A stretch of 64,000 nt of DNA from Isoetes taiwanensis. Its lineage: Eukaryota; Streptophyta; Lycopodiopsida; Isoetales; Isoetaceae. The notes below the pieces were generated by a model that saw nothing but the letters and a program-made list of their open reading frames with translations, made no database searches and was not told where the DNA came from. Of this stretch, positions 33,844 through 47,182 are shown piece after piece (positions within the stretch are counted from its first letter, which is position 1; every line of letters starts with the position of its first letter). Where the stretch lies: NCBI GenBank assembly GCA_021234155.1, contig JAJEKV010000020.1, forward strand, positions 1,438,938 to 1,502,937. The letters run 5' to 3'. A program made the position numbers and the translations under genes.

Positions 33844-34577
33844 TTCAGGACATGCCGTGTGAAACTATATATCAATTGCACACATCTGAGGCTAGCATTT
33901 AAGAACTTTGCTCAACAACATGCAGACCATCATCCTAAAAAGGTAAAGTGCACTCAAAGAAGCTATTGGGCAGAACAAAGTATTAGTGCGAAGCTGATTG
34001 AGGCAAGGTGTAGCATTGAAAGCAACTTTTAATGCGTTTAATACAAAATGAACAGATAAGAGTAAAAATGGATATTGAAGGCAAATAGAGAAGTTTGTGT
34101 GCGGCCAAAACCACTGCATTTTGCTTTCTGTTTTTAAAATGATTCACGAGTACTTAAGTAGCATGGATGGATTGAAGCATTTAAGTTATCATACGATGAT
34201 CATCGTGGATCCGTAACTTGCAATACCTTATTGGCCCTCCGACCAAATGCTATTGAGAGTGCATGCCAATGCAAATAAGCAGAGGAAAAGAAGATCAATT
34301 TTATACCACTCATTGGCTTTGGACATGTATATTATACACACATACCCATATTGCTGTAACTTCTGGTAGCTCACGGGCCTTCAGAACAAATGCTATTCAA
34401 AGTACATATCAATACAGTTAGCAAAAGAAGATCCATTTGATAACTTGTAATCTTTTTTCGTGTTCTATTAAAGATCCTTCAGTTCTAGTTCTAAAGAGAC
34501 CTCAATCCAAACCTGATGTGCAACCTGTTCTTAATGGATTTAATGTGCAGCCAACATGAAGAAGAAAATGCAGCTAG
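33844..34577. other. No gene seen
   Basis: Intergenic AT-rich sequence between the LINE and the first LTR. Confidence 0.4.
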
Positions 34578-36197
34578 TGTGACGCTCCCTAGACATATAC
34601 GGCACTCGGACGTATACATATGGGGACTTTCCCCTCCCATGGCGACCAACTCACCATGAGCAGGGCCCTCCGTCTAACTCGGGCCATCTATAAGAAGATG
34701 CCCAAGTGAAGACACAGAGGGGTCATTCGGCCCACGCCTTCAATGGGGCTCCTACGTCGCGGAAGCGTGAATACAAGGGTTAGCACACAGCATAAATCAC
34801 ATATAAATAACCACCACGAAGGGTGGCGCATCCATCCAAATACCAACGGCAAAGAATATGCATCTAAACCTAAGAAAAACACCCCAAACCCGTGGTTCTA
34901 CCCTGGCTCAGACTCCGGTGAAGATCGACTGACGGCTAGGTCTCAAGAGATCAGCAGACCGAATCGTAACATGGCGTTGGCTGGCATAGAACATCGGCTA
35001 GGGTTGTCCACTCCATCCGCCCCTCCTGTGCACACTTTGCAGATGGGTCGAGTCACGCTATGGCTTCGCTATAGCCTTCCGGAGATGCAGGCTCGAGGTA
35101 TCACCCTGCTGAGCCTACTCCAGGGTTCATGATGCCCCGGTCCGATGAGGCAGGTCAGGGAAGCCTCCCCTTCCAGGATCACAGTGGTTCCATAGGTGAG
35201 CTAGAGAATACGTGCCGCATCAGCGACCCCCGCATCCGTACCCAACTTACTCACCCTAAATCTACTCAAAGTGCAAGGTGCTCCATACGGATCACACCTC
35301 TACAACCAGGGAGTGTCAGACCCATACCCGGCCCTCTCCCGGTGGACCGCCATCGTGCCTAGCCCACTGTAGGAGTCTCAGGAGCCTTTTATGTTCGTGC
35401 AAGACCCCACCCCCACTTCACCACTGTGTCCCTTCTCTGGTGCTAAGCCAGACCATAGCATCTACGACCCGGTGGTCTCTTGTACACAGGCCGCATCTAA
35501 TGGGAATATTAGGGCGCTATCTAGGAGCATACTATCATATATGAGCTCAGAGGTCTCTACCCCCCCTTAACTCCCCCATTTCCAGAGTAATACTACGCAA
35601 AGAACTATCAATCCATCCGTCAAGAGCAAAACCAGAATCAGAATATAAAGAGAACTTACCTTTACAACCAAGGGTTAGCTCCTACGAGTTAAACACAGAA
35701 AGAGCAGACAGAAACAACACAACAAGTGCCCAAAAGGGGCGCTACCCTAGAATTCACAAGCTACACTAGCCACCCACCTGTGTTCCTGCTGGACCCGTTA
35801 TCATTGGGGATTTCCATCTTCTTGGTCTTGGTGTTCAGCTCTGGTCACAAGGGTGGCGCTCAACTCTGGTCACAAGGGTGGCGCTCAACTGCTCAAGGTG
35901 AATTGTGGCTGATATGGGGGGTGGTGATCCACCTTGATGGCTCCAATTAGCATCACCATGTTAGCCAATCGATTTTGGCCATGTGGCGCCTTCCCAAACC
36001 ATAATTAGCTTAATTATCCCTTTTTAATATTAATTCCTTAATTATAGGTTATTATCCTTAATAATTAAATTAGCATAGCTAATTTAATCCCTTTTAAGTC
36101 AACCCCCTAAGTTACCATACCCCATGGTGGCGTATCTATACTGGGTGACGTGTCAATATATTTATATGTATATCGTATAAATACTTGGAACGTCACA
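34578..36197 (-). mobile_element. LTR, copy A (3' LTR of a minus-strand element)
   Basis: 1620 bp starting TGTGACG and ending CGTCACA, the TG...CA ends of a long terminal repeat with 7-bp perfect inverted termini. A polypurine tract lies next to its right end on the minus strand (GGAGGGGAGAA before TGTGACG), so this is the 3' LTR of a minus-strand retrotransposon. It contains a duplicated 25-bp unit with GGTCACAAGGGTGGCGCTCA near 35840-35895. Open frames inside are not protein genes. Confidence 0.8.
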
Positions 36198-36505
36198 TTC
36201 TCCCCTCCTTAAAAATTAATGCTGTCCGCAGCATTGGGGTTAGTTACAAATATAGGAAAAATACATTATGGAAGAAGATAATTCCTTATTTGTGAAGGTA
36301 ATATATTAAAAGCTAGTTCAAGCACCGAGGTGCATTTCACATGATTATCATAATCAACAAGTTCAAGGACCGAGGTCCAATATCAACATTAGAGTAACAA
36401 CAAAACAAGATGTGTAGACAAAATAAAACTGAAGAGTTCGGGCCATCAGCAACCCTCTAACATGGGCAGGTCACGTACTGTTCACTGGCCTGCACATGTC
36501 AGTAC
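36198..36505 (-). mobile_element. Residual internal region between the LTRs
   Basis: Only 308 bp. On the minus strand it ends AATTTTTAAGGAGGGGAGAA, the polypurine tract just before the 3' LTR. Inside are two related ACCTCGGT(C/G)CTTGAACT phrases. No primer-binding site resembling the initiator-tRNA complement follows the other LTR. The coding part has therefore been deleted, or the element is a non-autonomous short form. Confidence 0.7.
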
Positions 36506-38156
36506 TGTGACGCTCCCTGGACATATACGGCACTCGGACGTATACATACGGGGACTTTCCCCTCCCATGGCGACCAACTCACCATGAGCAGGGCCCTCCG
36601 TCTAACTCGGGCCATCTATAAGAAGATGCCCAAGTGAAGGACACAGAGGGGTCATTCGGCCCACGCCTTCAATGGGGCTCCTACGTCGCGGAAGCGTGAA
36701 TACAAGGGTTAGCACACAACATAAATCACATATAAATAACCACCATGAAGGGTGGCGCATCCATCCAAATACCAACGGCAAAGAATATGCATCTAAACCT
36801 AAGAAAAACACCCCAAACCCGTGGGTTCTACCCCGCTTGCCATCATATGAAGATCGACCTAACACAATGTAGGTCTCAAGAGATCAGCAGACCGAATCGT
36901 AACATGGCGTTAGGCGGCATAGAACATCGCCTAGGGTTGTCCACTCCATCCGCCCCTCCCCGTAGAACACTTTGCGGATGGGTCGAATCATTGGCTTTGG
37001 CTTCGCATAGCATGGAGACGCAGGATTCCTCGAGGTATCACCTGGCCGAGCCTACTCAATTGGGTTCATGAAGAAGGCAAAGAGATCCGATGAAGCAAGT
37101 ACGTGAGACAATCCCCTTCCGGGATCACTGAAGGTTCCATGGGTGAGCTAGAGAATATGTGCCACATCAAATCAACCCCCGCCATCCGCACCCAACTTAC
37201 TCACCCTAAATCTACTCAAAGTGCAAGGTGCTCCATACATAATCACACCTCTACACCGAAGAGTGTCGGACCCATACCCCCCTAAAGATGAACAACATAC
37301 AAATCGGGCCTAGCCCCATCTTAGGAGTCTCGGTGAGCCTTTTATGTTCTAGCAAGACCCCACCCCCACTTCACCAAGGTGTCCCTTCTCTCGGTGCTAA
37401 GCCGGACCATAGCATCTGAATGAAAACGGCTCTTGTACACAAAAATGGACATCATCTAATGGGAATATTACAGAAGCTATCTAGGAGCATACTATCATAT
37501 ATGAGCTCGAAGGTCTCTACCCCCCCCCTTACTCCCCCATTTCCGAGTAATACTTTCACGCAAAGAACTATCAATACATCCGTCAAGAGCAAAACCATGC
37601 CGAATATAAAGAGAATTTACCTTTACAACCAAGGGTTAGCTCCTACGAAGTTAAACACGTAAAGAACGCATTTTTCCAACACAACAAGTGCCCAAAAGGG
37701 GCGCTACCCTAGAATTCACAAGCTACACTAGCCACCCACCTGTGTTCCTGTTGGACCCGTTATCATTGGGGATTTCCATCTTCTTGGTCTTGGTGTTCAG
37801 CTCTGGTCACAAGGGTGGCGCTCAACTCTAGTCACAAGGATGGCGCAACTGCTCAAGGTGAATTGTGGCTGATATGGAGGGTGGTGATCCACCTTGATGG
37901 CTCCAATTAGCATCACCATGTTAGCCAATCGATTTTGGCCACGTGGCGCCTTCCCAAACCATAATTAGCTTAATTATCCCTTTTTAATATTAATTCCTTA
38001 ATTATAGGTTATTATCCTTAATAATTAAATTAGCATAGCTAATTTAATCCCTTTTAAGTCAACCCCCTAGGTTACCATACCCCATGGTGGCGTATCTATA
38101 CTGGGTGACGTGTCAATATATTTATATGTATATCGTATAAATACTTGGAACGTCAC
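36506..38156 (-). mobile_element. LTR, copy B, with a patchwork middle
   Basis: About 1650 bp, starting TGTGACG and ending CGTCAC. Outside roughly 36835-37680 it is almost identical to copy A. In the middle it departs from A in short tracts that instead match sequence about 2.1 kb downstream (38.9-39.6 kb), as detailed in the findings. No target-site duplication is evident between the bases left of copy A (GCTAG) and right of copy B (GACAA). Confidence 0.75.
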
Positions 38157-40218
38157 GACAATAGAAAATGACACTAATAACTGAGGCTTTCGGAACTTAG
38201 TCTAGATAGATGAAAGACAAAAGGATAATAGGACAATATAAAAGCAATTAGTAGGCAGGCCGCCCTTATTCTGTAATCCCTAATAAAGAATATAGCTCCA
38301 TGAGCAAACGAATGGGACTTATGAGAATACCTTCAATAGTGCCGCAATCTATTCTATGTACAACAATGTGTTGAACTACTTCAACAATGCATTGTTGCAA
38401 GTGCATGCGCACAGGTTAATCCATTGTTGCAAACATGTAGAAGAGTCATAACAGAGTTGCAAATTATATCTAGAGCAAAACAACAGAACTGAAATTGCCC
38501 ATTACGATGCATTGTTATTGAAGGAGAGGTAGAAGTTGCTGGAGCTTTGTAAATTACTTCGAGCTGCAGACCTATCCAACAATAAAGTAAGCACATGAAT
38601 TTACTTGGATTGCAATAGACCCACAACAACATAAACAGATTATGCTATTTTGCTCATGAAAATGTCTTGCAAAAATAAAAGCACAGAAATATGCTGCTCT
38701 TTCGCATGCCAAATGGAACTTTAAGGCACGCTTGTTTCCAATTAGCAAGGTTTCGGCTGAAGAAAACACCAAAAGCTTGCATAGTCCTTGTGCAGCTATA
38801 GCAATCAGTGTATGTAACACCACAAAGGAGGCTCTTATCCTTCTGTTGTACTTTGAAGCTCTTCCCTCATGAAAAACATCATTGTCTAGGCGAATTGTAT
38901 AAATATTTTGCCATCATATGTTCTGCCCAAAGATCTCAGCTAACACAATGTAGTTGCTCCTCTGTGCTAGTCAATAAGGAGCTTTGTGCAATGAAGACGA
39001 CTTGATGGAAATGCCTATTTACAGGGCTACTGAAGATGGCAGAATGGAAATAGAACGATCAATAATGTAATGATTATCATACCTAATCATTGGCTTTGCT
39101 AGAGCATGCATGGAGAGCTAGGATTCCTAGAAAAAGAAGAACAGAACGCAGAAGCACAAATCAATTGGAAAAAAATGAAGAAGGCAAAGAGATTGCAAAG
39201 AAGAAAGTACTGAGACAATACCTGAGGTAGCTCTGTGACTTAGGCATTGAGCTGGAATTGGCTAGAACTGGATGTATGCATTCCAGAAATCATCTATAGC
39301 CATCGTGCCTCCAAGTTCCTTCGTAGTTATTGTGCATGTTTAGTACATAAAACCCTGTGGCAGAGAAGAAAAAAACCTCAGATCAAAAAGCTTAAAGATT
39401 AACAACATACAAATAATGTTGTTTTCCATCTTGCCGCTCTTGGTGCCCCGGGTTAAATCTAGAACAGGACATCATGCTTATAATCCAAGGAATTTCGAGA
39501 AATTAGTTTTTGGAAAGCAAATGAATGAAAACGTACCATAGAAGCACAAAAAATGGACATCATCTGAATGAAAACGTACCATAGAAGCAGCGAAAATGGA
39601 CATTGTCTAAAAGAATATGAACCGAACCCTGGCCATACCATGCCAAATTCACAAAAGCAGTTACAGCGGTGGATTTTCACAGAGATAAGAAAACCTACTA
39701 TCCATGTCCTCCACACGGCCTCCATGCTGGAAACTAAGGACACGACCTCCCTGCAGTAAACTATCTATCTATGATATCTCGAATCTACAAATCGTGCCAG
39801 TGTTTTTTTCCAAGTTTTGGAAATTCGGAAATATATTCCGGCGGCCAAAACATTGAAAACCTTAGAAAAACCAACCCAAAAAAAAATCCAAAAAGTTTTC
39901 GGAACCCCGAAAAAATCAAATTTAAACAATAGGATAAGGACTATAAGTATTGAAGGCTACATTGGCTCTTTGCTTTCGTTGGCTTGCAATCCAACCTAGC
40001 TTCTCACAAATAGAATCTTCGTGAGATTGAATAAACGCATGAAAACATAATCAGGTAATTTGACACGTCAATTTTGTGCATTACGAAAGTATGAAGTTGC
40101 AAATACAACGCTACAAATTTTAACTATGCAGTTAATAACTTTTATAAAAAGGCTCTTTGTTTTTGCAAGTTGATGATTATCTCATCACCATATACTTTTG
40201 AGGAACTTTTGGAAAAAT

Positions 40219-40220
<2 letters not shown>
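38157..40220. other. Unique-looking sequence, no gene seen
   Basis: No domain-bearing frame. The interval 38908-39565 supplies the short matches seen in LTR copy B. Within it GAATGAAAACGTACCATAGA is repeated at about 39523 and 39565. Confidence 0.45.
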
Positions 40221-41607
<1,387 letters not shown>

Positions 41608-42172
41608 TGTTTAGGGTCTGGGTTCGGGATCACCTGCAAGACAACCCTCTATGAGGACCTTTGGATTAAGCAGGTAAATCCTAAATGAGTGCCACGCGGG
41701 ATTTTGCAAAGAAAACAGCTGAACAAGCAGAGAGAGATAACAGAAATAAGAAGACAATAATTAGAAATCCGCTTTCTTGATATCAATGAAAATACATGAA
41801 CTCTCGTAAAGAGAGGAATACAAAGGAGACAAGGCTAAAATCTCATCTAAAAACTTGAGATCTATCTCTATCATATATATAGTACAATGGCTTTGGGCCT
41901 AAAATGGATAATTGGCAGATCTCGGTCACCAATTCCTAGATTAACGCCTGATTTCCGGGGAATTTGGCAGCGCCTTCATTAGTGCCTGAAATCCCGCTGA
42001 ATTTAGTCCATACTCCACGGAGGCCATCATTTGTCCGTTCTGGGTCTCTTCTTTGACCCGGGCGTGGTCCTCTGTGTGGTTTTCGGCGGGGGCCTGGGTC
42101 TACTACCCGATGCTTGACCTGGTGCCTTATTCCTACCCTGCTAGTCCTGTACCTGGTCGTACAGGACTAACA
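41608..42172 (-). mobile_element. 3' LTR of the Ty3/gypsy element (probable)
   Basis: On the minus strand the LTR starts TGTTAGTCCTGTACG at 42172, directly after a polypurine tract. It appears to end ...CCCTAAACA at 41608, giving about 565 bp. A TATA-like TATATATA lies near 41874-41884. The 5' LTR is not found in the window, so the left boundary is inferred from the TG/CA convention alone. Confidence 0.5.
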
Positions 42173-45151
42173 CTCTCCCCTCCCTACCAAATGACTCAGT
42201 GGAGAGAAAAGCAGGAACAGTCTTCGGAGGCGGGAAATCAGGAACCTTCTGAAAATCATCTTGTTGGCTATGAGGGTGTGGTTCTGAATGATGCTTGGTG
42301 ATGAGATCCTGTCGATCTTTAAGCGCATCGGACATGTTGAGGCCGATGAAAGGTGTGGCGTCAATGAGAAATCCAGATTGCACCATGTCTTCAAGGGCAC
42401 GGTGGGCTTCTGCTGGAACAAATTGGCATTCGATGAGCAAACAGGTTTGAAGGCCAAACACACCTGCACTGGCGTTTGGATTGCAATAGTAAATGGGCCA
42501 CTTATGGGCTATGGAACACTGGAGGAGACATCTCAAGGCGGCACACAAACCAGCTTGACGGTGAACAGAGGGGTCAGGAGATGTAGCTGCATGCTCCAAG
42601 AATTGCGTGAGGCCCCAGATTGCTTGGGCAAGCAACTGCCAACTTCATTCATTTGGAATATAAATCCAATTTCGAGTATGCTCCAATGTGTCACTCTCTT
42701 GCCATACAGTTCTACGAACAAATCGTGGATCCCATCTTAGATCTGTAGAAATATGAGCGGGGGTCTAACCGGCGTGACCCTCCAGAGCCTTGGTCCAAAA
42801 TGGGAAATGCCAGTCTGAGGTGAGATATTGACGGCGTGGGGGCACTCCCAAGGATGCATACAAATGATTTTCCGCGGGAGGCTGCATCGTGGGCTTCTGT
42901 GCTTGGTCACGGAACTTCTTGAGGAGATCAGCATCTAAGGTCTGACACCATTGTTTCCAGTCTGAACAAGGCATCAAAGTATGAACTGGCGGAGGCACCC
43001 ATTCCATAGGGATGATCTGGCTTTCTAAGTAAGCGCTGAGAGTGTTGAACCCACCAAGATGTTGTAAATAGATCTGGGCAAATTGAATTCCCATATCTTC
43101 ATTTAAATTTTTCCTGACCTGGTGAAGAGTTTCTGCAATCCAAAGGGGAATATGATGAGCAAGGTCTGGCGCATTGACCCATGTCTTAAAAAGCCATTTA
43201 GCACTTTCATTACCATGGAAGGCTCTGCTTTGTCCATCATCAAATTTATCCAAAATGTCAGTTAGATAAAAATCATGAATAACATATATGAACCAGGCGA
43301 AAAATAAAGAATTCATGATCATCACATGGGAGAAGGCCATATACCAAGAGAGCGCAAAGGAGCCCTTTGTCTTCAACAGAAAGATCAAGCCAAATGATGA
43401 GGAGATCATTGGTGCTAAGAGGCTCATTGATTTTTCCATTTGCAGAATACCACTTAAGAAGAAAGAGGTGGCGTCTAGAGACCACATAGTGCAGATAGCT
43501 CATAGGGGTTGAAAAATCCCGGAATATTGACGGCTAGCCAAATATATGTCTCATGTTGATTTTGAGCTTCTTCTGCCGATTGAATTGCTTGCTTCAACTG
43601 ATGGCCCATGTCATGGATCTTATTATCCTTTTCAGCCGGAAGGCGTAACTGATCTCTGATCTTCCTGTGAGAGTGCGTGGCCTGTGATGATGATGGCCCT
43701 TGAGTAGAAAGATGTAACTGAAGACTTGCAATTTCATCGTCATCAATCAGCTTCTGTTTCTTAGCTTCTGCAAGCTGAGCCTGCAAAGTCGTGACCTGTG
43801 TCTGAACTGCTGCTAGTTGACCTTCTAGAGTAGAGATGCAGATATCACCTTGAGCAACAAGATGAAGCTGATGAGTACAATCATTATGTAGCCCGTTGTA
43901 CAGATCTTGACTGTCAGCCAGAATTTTATCTTTTTCTTTGAGCTGTGCCAGAAGTTCTTGAAGAGTGGCCTGGAGCTGAACTTGCTGGTCTTCTAAAGTG
44001 GCGCGCATGTCTTGCTCAGCTTTCAAAGCCTCACGAGTCTGAAGCAAGGCACCGTGCTTATGCTGAAGACTGTCTTCCAAGGTTTGAACTGGAGTGGTGG
44101 CAGCCTGGAACTCACGGTGAATAGTATCCGTGGAGTCCATGTACTTTTTGACGCCATTCATGAATTTTTCCAGCGAGTCTTAAAGCCGAAGCATACATTC
44201 AGCGACATCCTGCTCATATTGATACAGGGCTCGTCGAGAGTGAGGAGGCGAGAGAGGTTGAACTTGCAAAGAGGGCCTTAGAATGATAGAGTCCGTGCAC
44301 TGAGAGACTTGCTGAGAATGAGAATTTTCAATTTCTATGGACTGAGAAGAAGGAACATTAATGCCGCGGTGAGGCTCCTGAGAAGGTGGAGATGGCTGTT
44401 CTTCAGGTCGTTGACGGGAGCTTTCTTCCTACAGTTCTTTGATGGCAGGAATGGTGGACGAAGGCTGATGACTGGAGGCCTGAGAAGTGGCATCTAGATT
44501 TGTGGAAGTTAACTGACTGTGTGCAAAAAGACAGTGGTTGACGATAGCTTGAAAATGGGCACCCATAGCTGATTCAAGGCCAGAACCTAGAGACTGGCGA
44601 ATTCGATCAACTTCATGAAGGAGACGTTGGAGCATGATCTCACGGCAATCGATAAAACTCGTGGAGTGGATGGCCGCAATGGCAGTGTGTAAGAAACCAT
44701 AGAACTTTCGCCACAAAAACTTAACAAAAGCTTCATGGGGCTTTGCAATATTGGTAAGTTTATGGGTAGTCGCCGCATAAGGAGTTTGGCCATAAACTGT
44801 AACATCATGATCCTGCAGAGCAGCCCAATTTAAAGAAGGAGTTCTTCTAGGAAATTGAAATACCTGAGCGAGAAGACTCTGATTGATGGTGATACGATTT
44901 TGATCCACCATAGTTTGATAACCAGCATCTGTCTTGACTAGATGTGCGACGAATTGCCGAAGTTGAGGTGGGTTTGGAACAGGGAGTTCTTGCCTTGAGA
45001 ACTCGAACAACCTTGCCCTTTCTGCGACCTCGCCGCTGGCGCCATTCAAAGGATATCGAACAGTTGCAGTGGAAAAAATGATGGACTCAAAGAGCGCCGG
45101 ATCCATTGGTGCAGTGGCCTGAAGAGTCGGAAGCTTAGGAGAAGCAGCCAT
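42141..45151 (-). pseudogene. Extra ~1000-codon ORF downstream of gypsy pol, function unknown
   Basis: I do not recognise the protein. It starts at an ATG with good context (ACCATGG) at 45149-45151 and runs to 42141. It reads in one frame to about 43480, then after one frameshift in a second frame. Four in-frame stops interrupt it: TAG 44429-44431, TAA 44180-44182, TAG 42765-42767 and TGA 42645-42647. All are explainable as C-to-T or G-to-A changes of Gln, Arg or Trp codons. Order of parts: a globular N-terminal segment of about 230 residues, a Ser/Gln/Pro-rich linker, a long coiled coil (about 43.5-44.16 kb), a hydrophobic stretch near 43.3-43.45 kb, then a globular C-terminal part. It has the strand of pol and lies between pol and the 3' LTR, the place of env-like or extra ORFs in the Athila/Tat groups. 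Confidence 0.6.
42173..42186 (-). promoter_or_regulatory. Polypurine tract
   Basis: On the minus strand AGGGAGGGGAGAG immediately precedes TGTTAG. Such tracts prime plus-strand synthesis in LTR retrotransposons. It overlaps the end of the extra ORF, whose last codons run into the LTR. Confidence 0.65.
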
Positions 45152-45239
45152 GGTGATGAACAGAGAGAAGTTGTGGAAGCGGAAGACGGAGAGCGAAAGA
45201 GTTGCGAAAACTTTTAGGGCGCGCGTCTGTTCAGGAAGG

Positions 45240-45248
45240 TTTTTATAG
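45240..45248 (-). promoter_or_regulatory. TATA box before the extra ORF
   Basis: The minus strand reads CTATAAAAACC about 90 bases ahead of the ATG of the extra ORF. This suggests that the ORF once had its own RNA polymerase II promoter instead of relying on the genomic retrotransposon transcript. Confidence 0.45.
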
Positions 45249-45251
45249 ACA

Positions 45252-46329
45252 ATGCAGAGGGGGAATCCAAGCCATTGAATGTGCCAGGTGTCACCAGAGA
45301 TGAGGGAAACTTCCGGAAGACGAAAATTTTGGTTAAGTCTAAAACACTTAAGCAGAAGTGAATGAAAGGTAGAGATGAACTGAAGTGAACGGTGTGATGG
45401 GACGTCGTGCGGAGGTACAAATAATGATGATGGAGGTCGTGGTATTAAGGAAAAATAATTAAGAGAGGCAACTCGATGGTCGAAAGTTTTAAAGAGGGAG
45501 GGTGGCAGGGGCAACAGTGCATAGCAATGGCGCCATGAAGAGATTTGCGGCTAGATAGCAAAATTTTGGATTAGACACGTCAGCAGAAGTGTGATTGGGC
45601 CACGTTGGCGACCCTTTAGGCGGTAGGACTATATAAGTCGAGCAAGGTGCGAGAGGAGGTCACCAGTTCACGACGATGGAGATGCAGTGCATCATGCCCA
45701 GGAATTGTAACGAGTGGATTACCTGCAAGATGAATAGCTTGTGTAGAAGCTGCGAAACCGCGGCATCCCCATGGATGGTTGGCTGTCTGGATCAGCCGAT
45801 CATCCTGATCCTTTGACGAACCCGCAAGAGGTGGTGGTTCATCTGCGCTGGGACCCTGATCACTGCCTCTACCACATCCTGCGCGTCTGCTCTGCTCTAA
45901 ATCCAGAGTAGACAGACATGTGAGCTTAGGATTTTGTACATGGGTAACTTTTTTATTGACCTACCCAGTTTTTTGACCATCACAGCACATATAAGCACCT
46001 TCACCAAATAATTTATGTCATCATCATTTGCATCACTAATATGCTCATTATATCCTTTATATAATAGAAAACACTCATGATTTTTTGAAGGGCAATGAAG
46101 GGCTATGGAAGGGCAACGAAGGGCAGTTTGAAGGGCAATGAAGGGCAGTCAGCACCTGTGCAGCACATGTGTCGCCCACATGCTTTTTTGAGTATGTAAA
46201 TTAAAAAACCACCCACATAGAGCTAAGCTCATAGCGGATAAATATGGGCGATTGATGGGCGATGCCCAATTTTGTTCCCTTTCTTTTTATGCCGCCTATA
46301 TATATAATATAGAGATGTTGCTAGTCACT
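45252..46329. other. Non-coding spacer of the gypsy element
   Basis: It lies between the decayed end of integrase and the extra ORF. A plus-strand TATATAAG occurs near 45630. Around 46085-46145 GAAGGGCAATGAAGGGC repeats several times. Confidence 0.45.
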
Positions 46330-47182
46330 CTTGTGTTTCTGTGTCTGAATGGTTTTCTGTTGTGTTTATGTGAAAAAATTTGAGGCAAAAGCTATTAACC
46401 AAAGTAGGTAATGGAGTGCCATCTAATTCAGCAAGTTGAAACACCTAAGAATCTGATAAGGACCGGGCCAGCGAAACTTCAATTTTCCGGGAAAGTTTTT
46501 GTATCTGGAATCATAAAGAAGAACTAAATCTCCTTCCTTGAATGTCTTTTCTTTGATATGTTTGTCATGTCAAGACTTCCTCAGTTGTTGCCCAGTAAGA
46601 ACCCGAAGATAAGCGTCTCTGCAAAGTTCATAACTGTTGTAGTTGATAAACCCGTTCCTGAAACGCTGCAGGGGGATTATGGACAGTAGCCAATTGGAGA
46701 CGAAGTTGGAAGAACATATTCAAAAGGCATGAGAGCTTCCTAGCCATAGACTAGTTTGAATGGTGTTTGCCCTGTAGCAATTTTGAAACTCGTGTTGTAA
46801 GCCCACAAAACAGTAGGTAATTTTTCCTGCCAATCTGTCTGAGAAGCATCACGGATTTGCTTCAAAATATTGATAAGTGCCTTATTTGTACTTTCTGCAA
46901 GTTCATTACTCTGTGGCTCCTCCTATGCTGAATGTGCAAATAATGCGTTAATTCGTTGATGGTCTGGTTGACAAAATGAACACCACGGTCGCTGACAAGC
47001 TCTGTTGGACAGCCAAAATGCGTGATGACATGTGTATAAAGAACCTTAGTCGTGCTGGCAGCAGTATTGTCCGGAAGTGCACAAGCCTCCGCCCACTTGG
47101 TGGCATAATCTGTGAGAACCAAGATATAGCAGGCACGGGTGTGCCACGTAGGTGGGTCCATTGGGCCAACAAAATCCATCCT
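46330..47182 (-). pseudogene. Ty3/gypsy integrase, decayed
   Basis: Integrase inserts retrotransposon DNA into the host genome. The frame from 47179 reads MDFVGPMDPP, TDYATKWAEA with the first catalytic Asp, and FGCPTELVSDRGVHFVNQ with the second. It then shifts after a small deletion near 46925. In the next frame NELAESTNKALINIL carries the catalytic Glu, and WQEKLPTVLWAYNTSFK continues. Several stops follow, for example after KLVYG. The last readable piece, near 46390, reads LAELDGTPLPTLVNS. A TAG at 47183-47185 separates this domain from the RNase H part where Trp is normal (FSKWRMDF). Confidence 0.85.

Noticed and set aside
34743-37285. Several 80-130 codon frames duplicated within the two LTRs
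   Set aside because: They sit inside LTR sequence, differ where the LTRs differ and match no protein.
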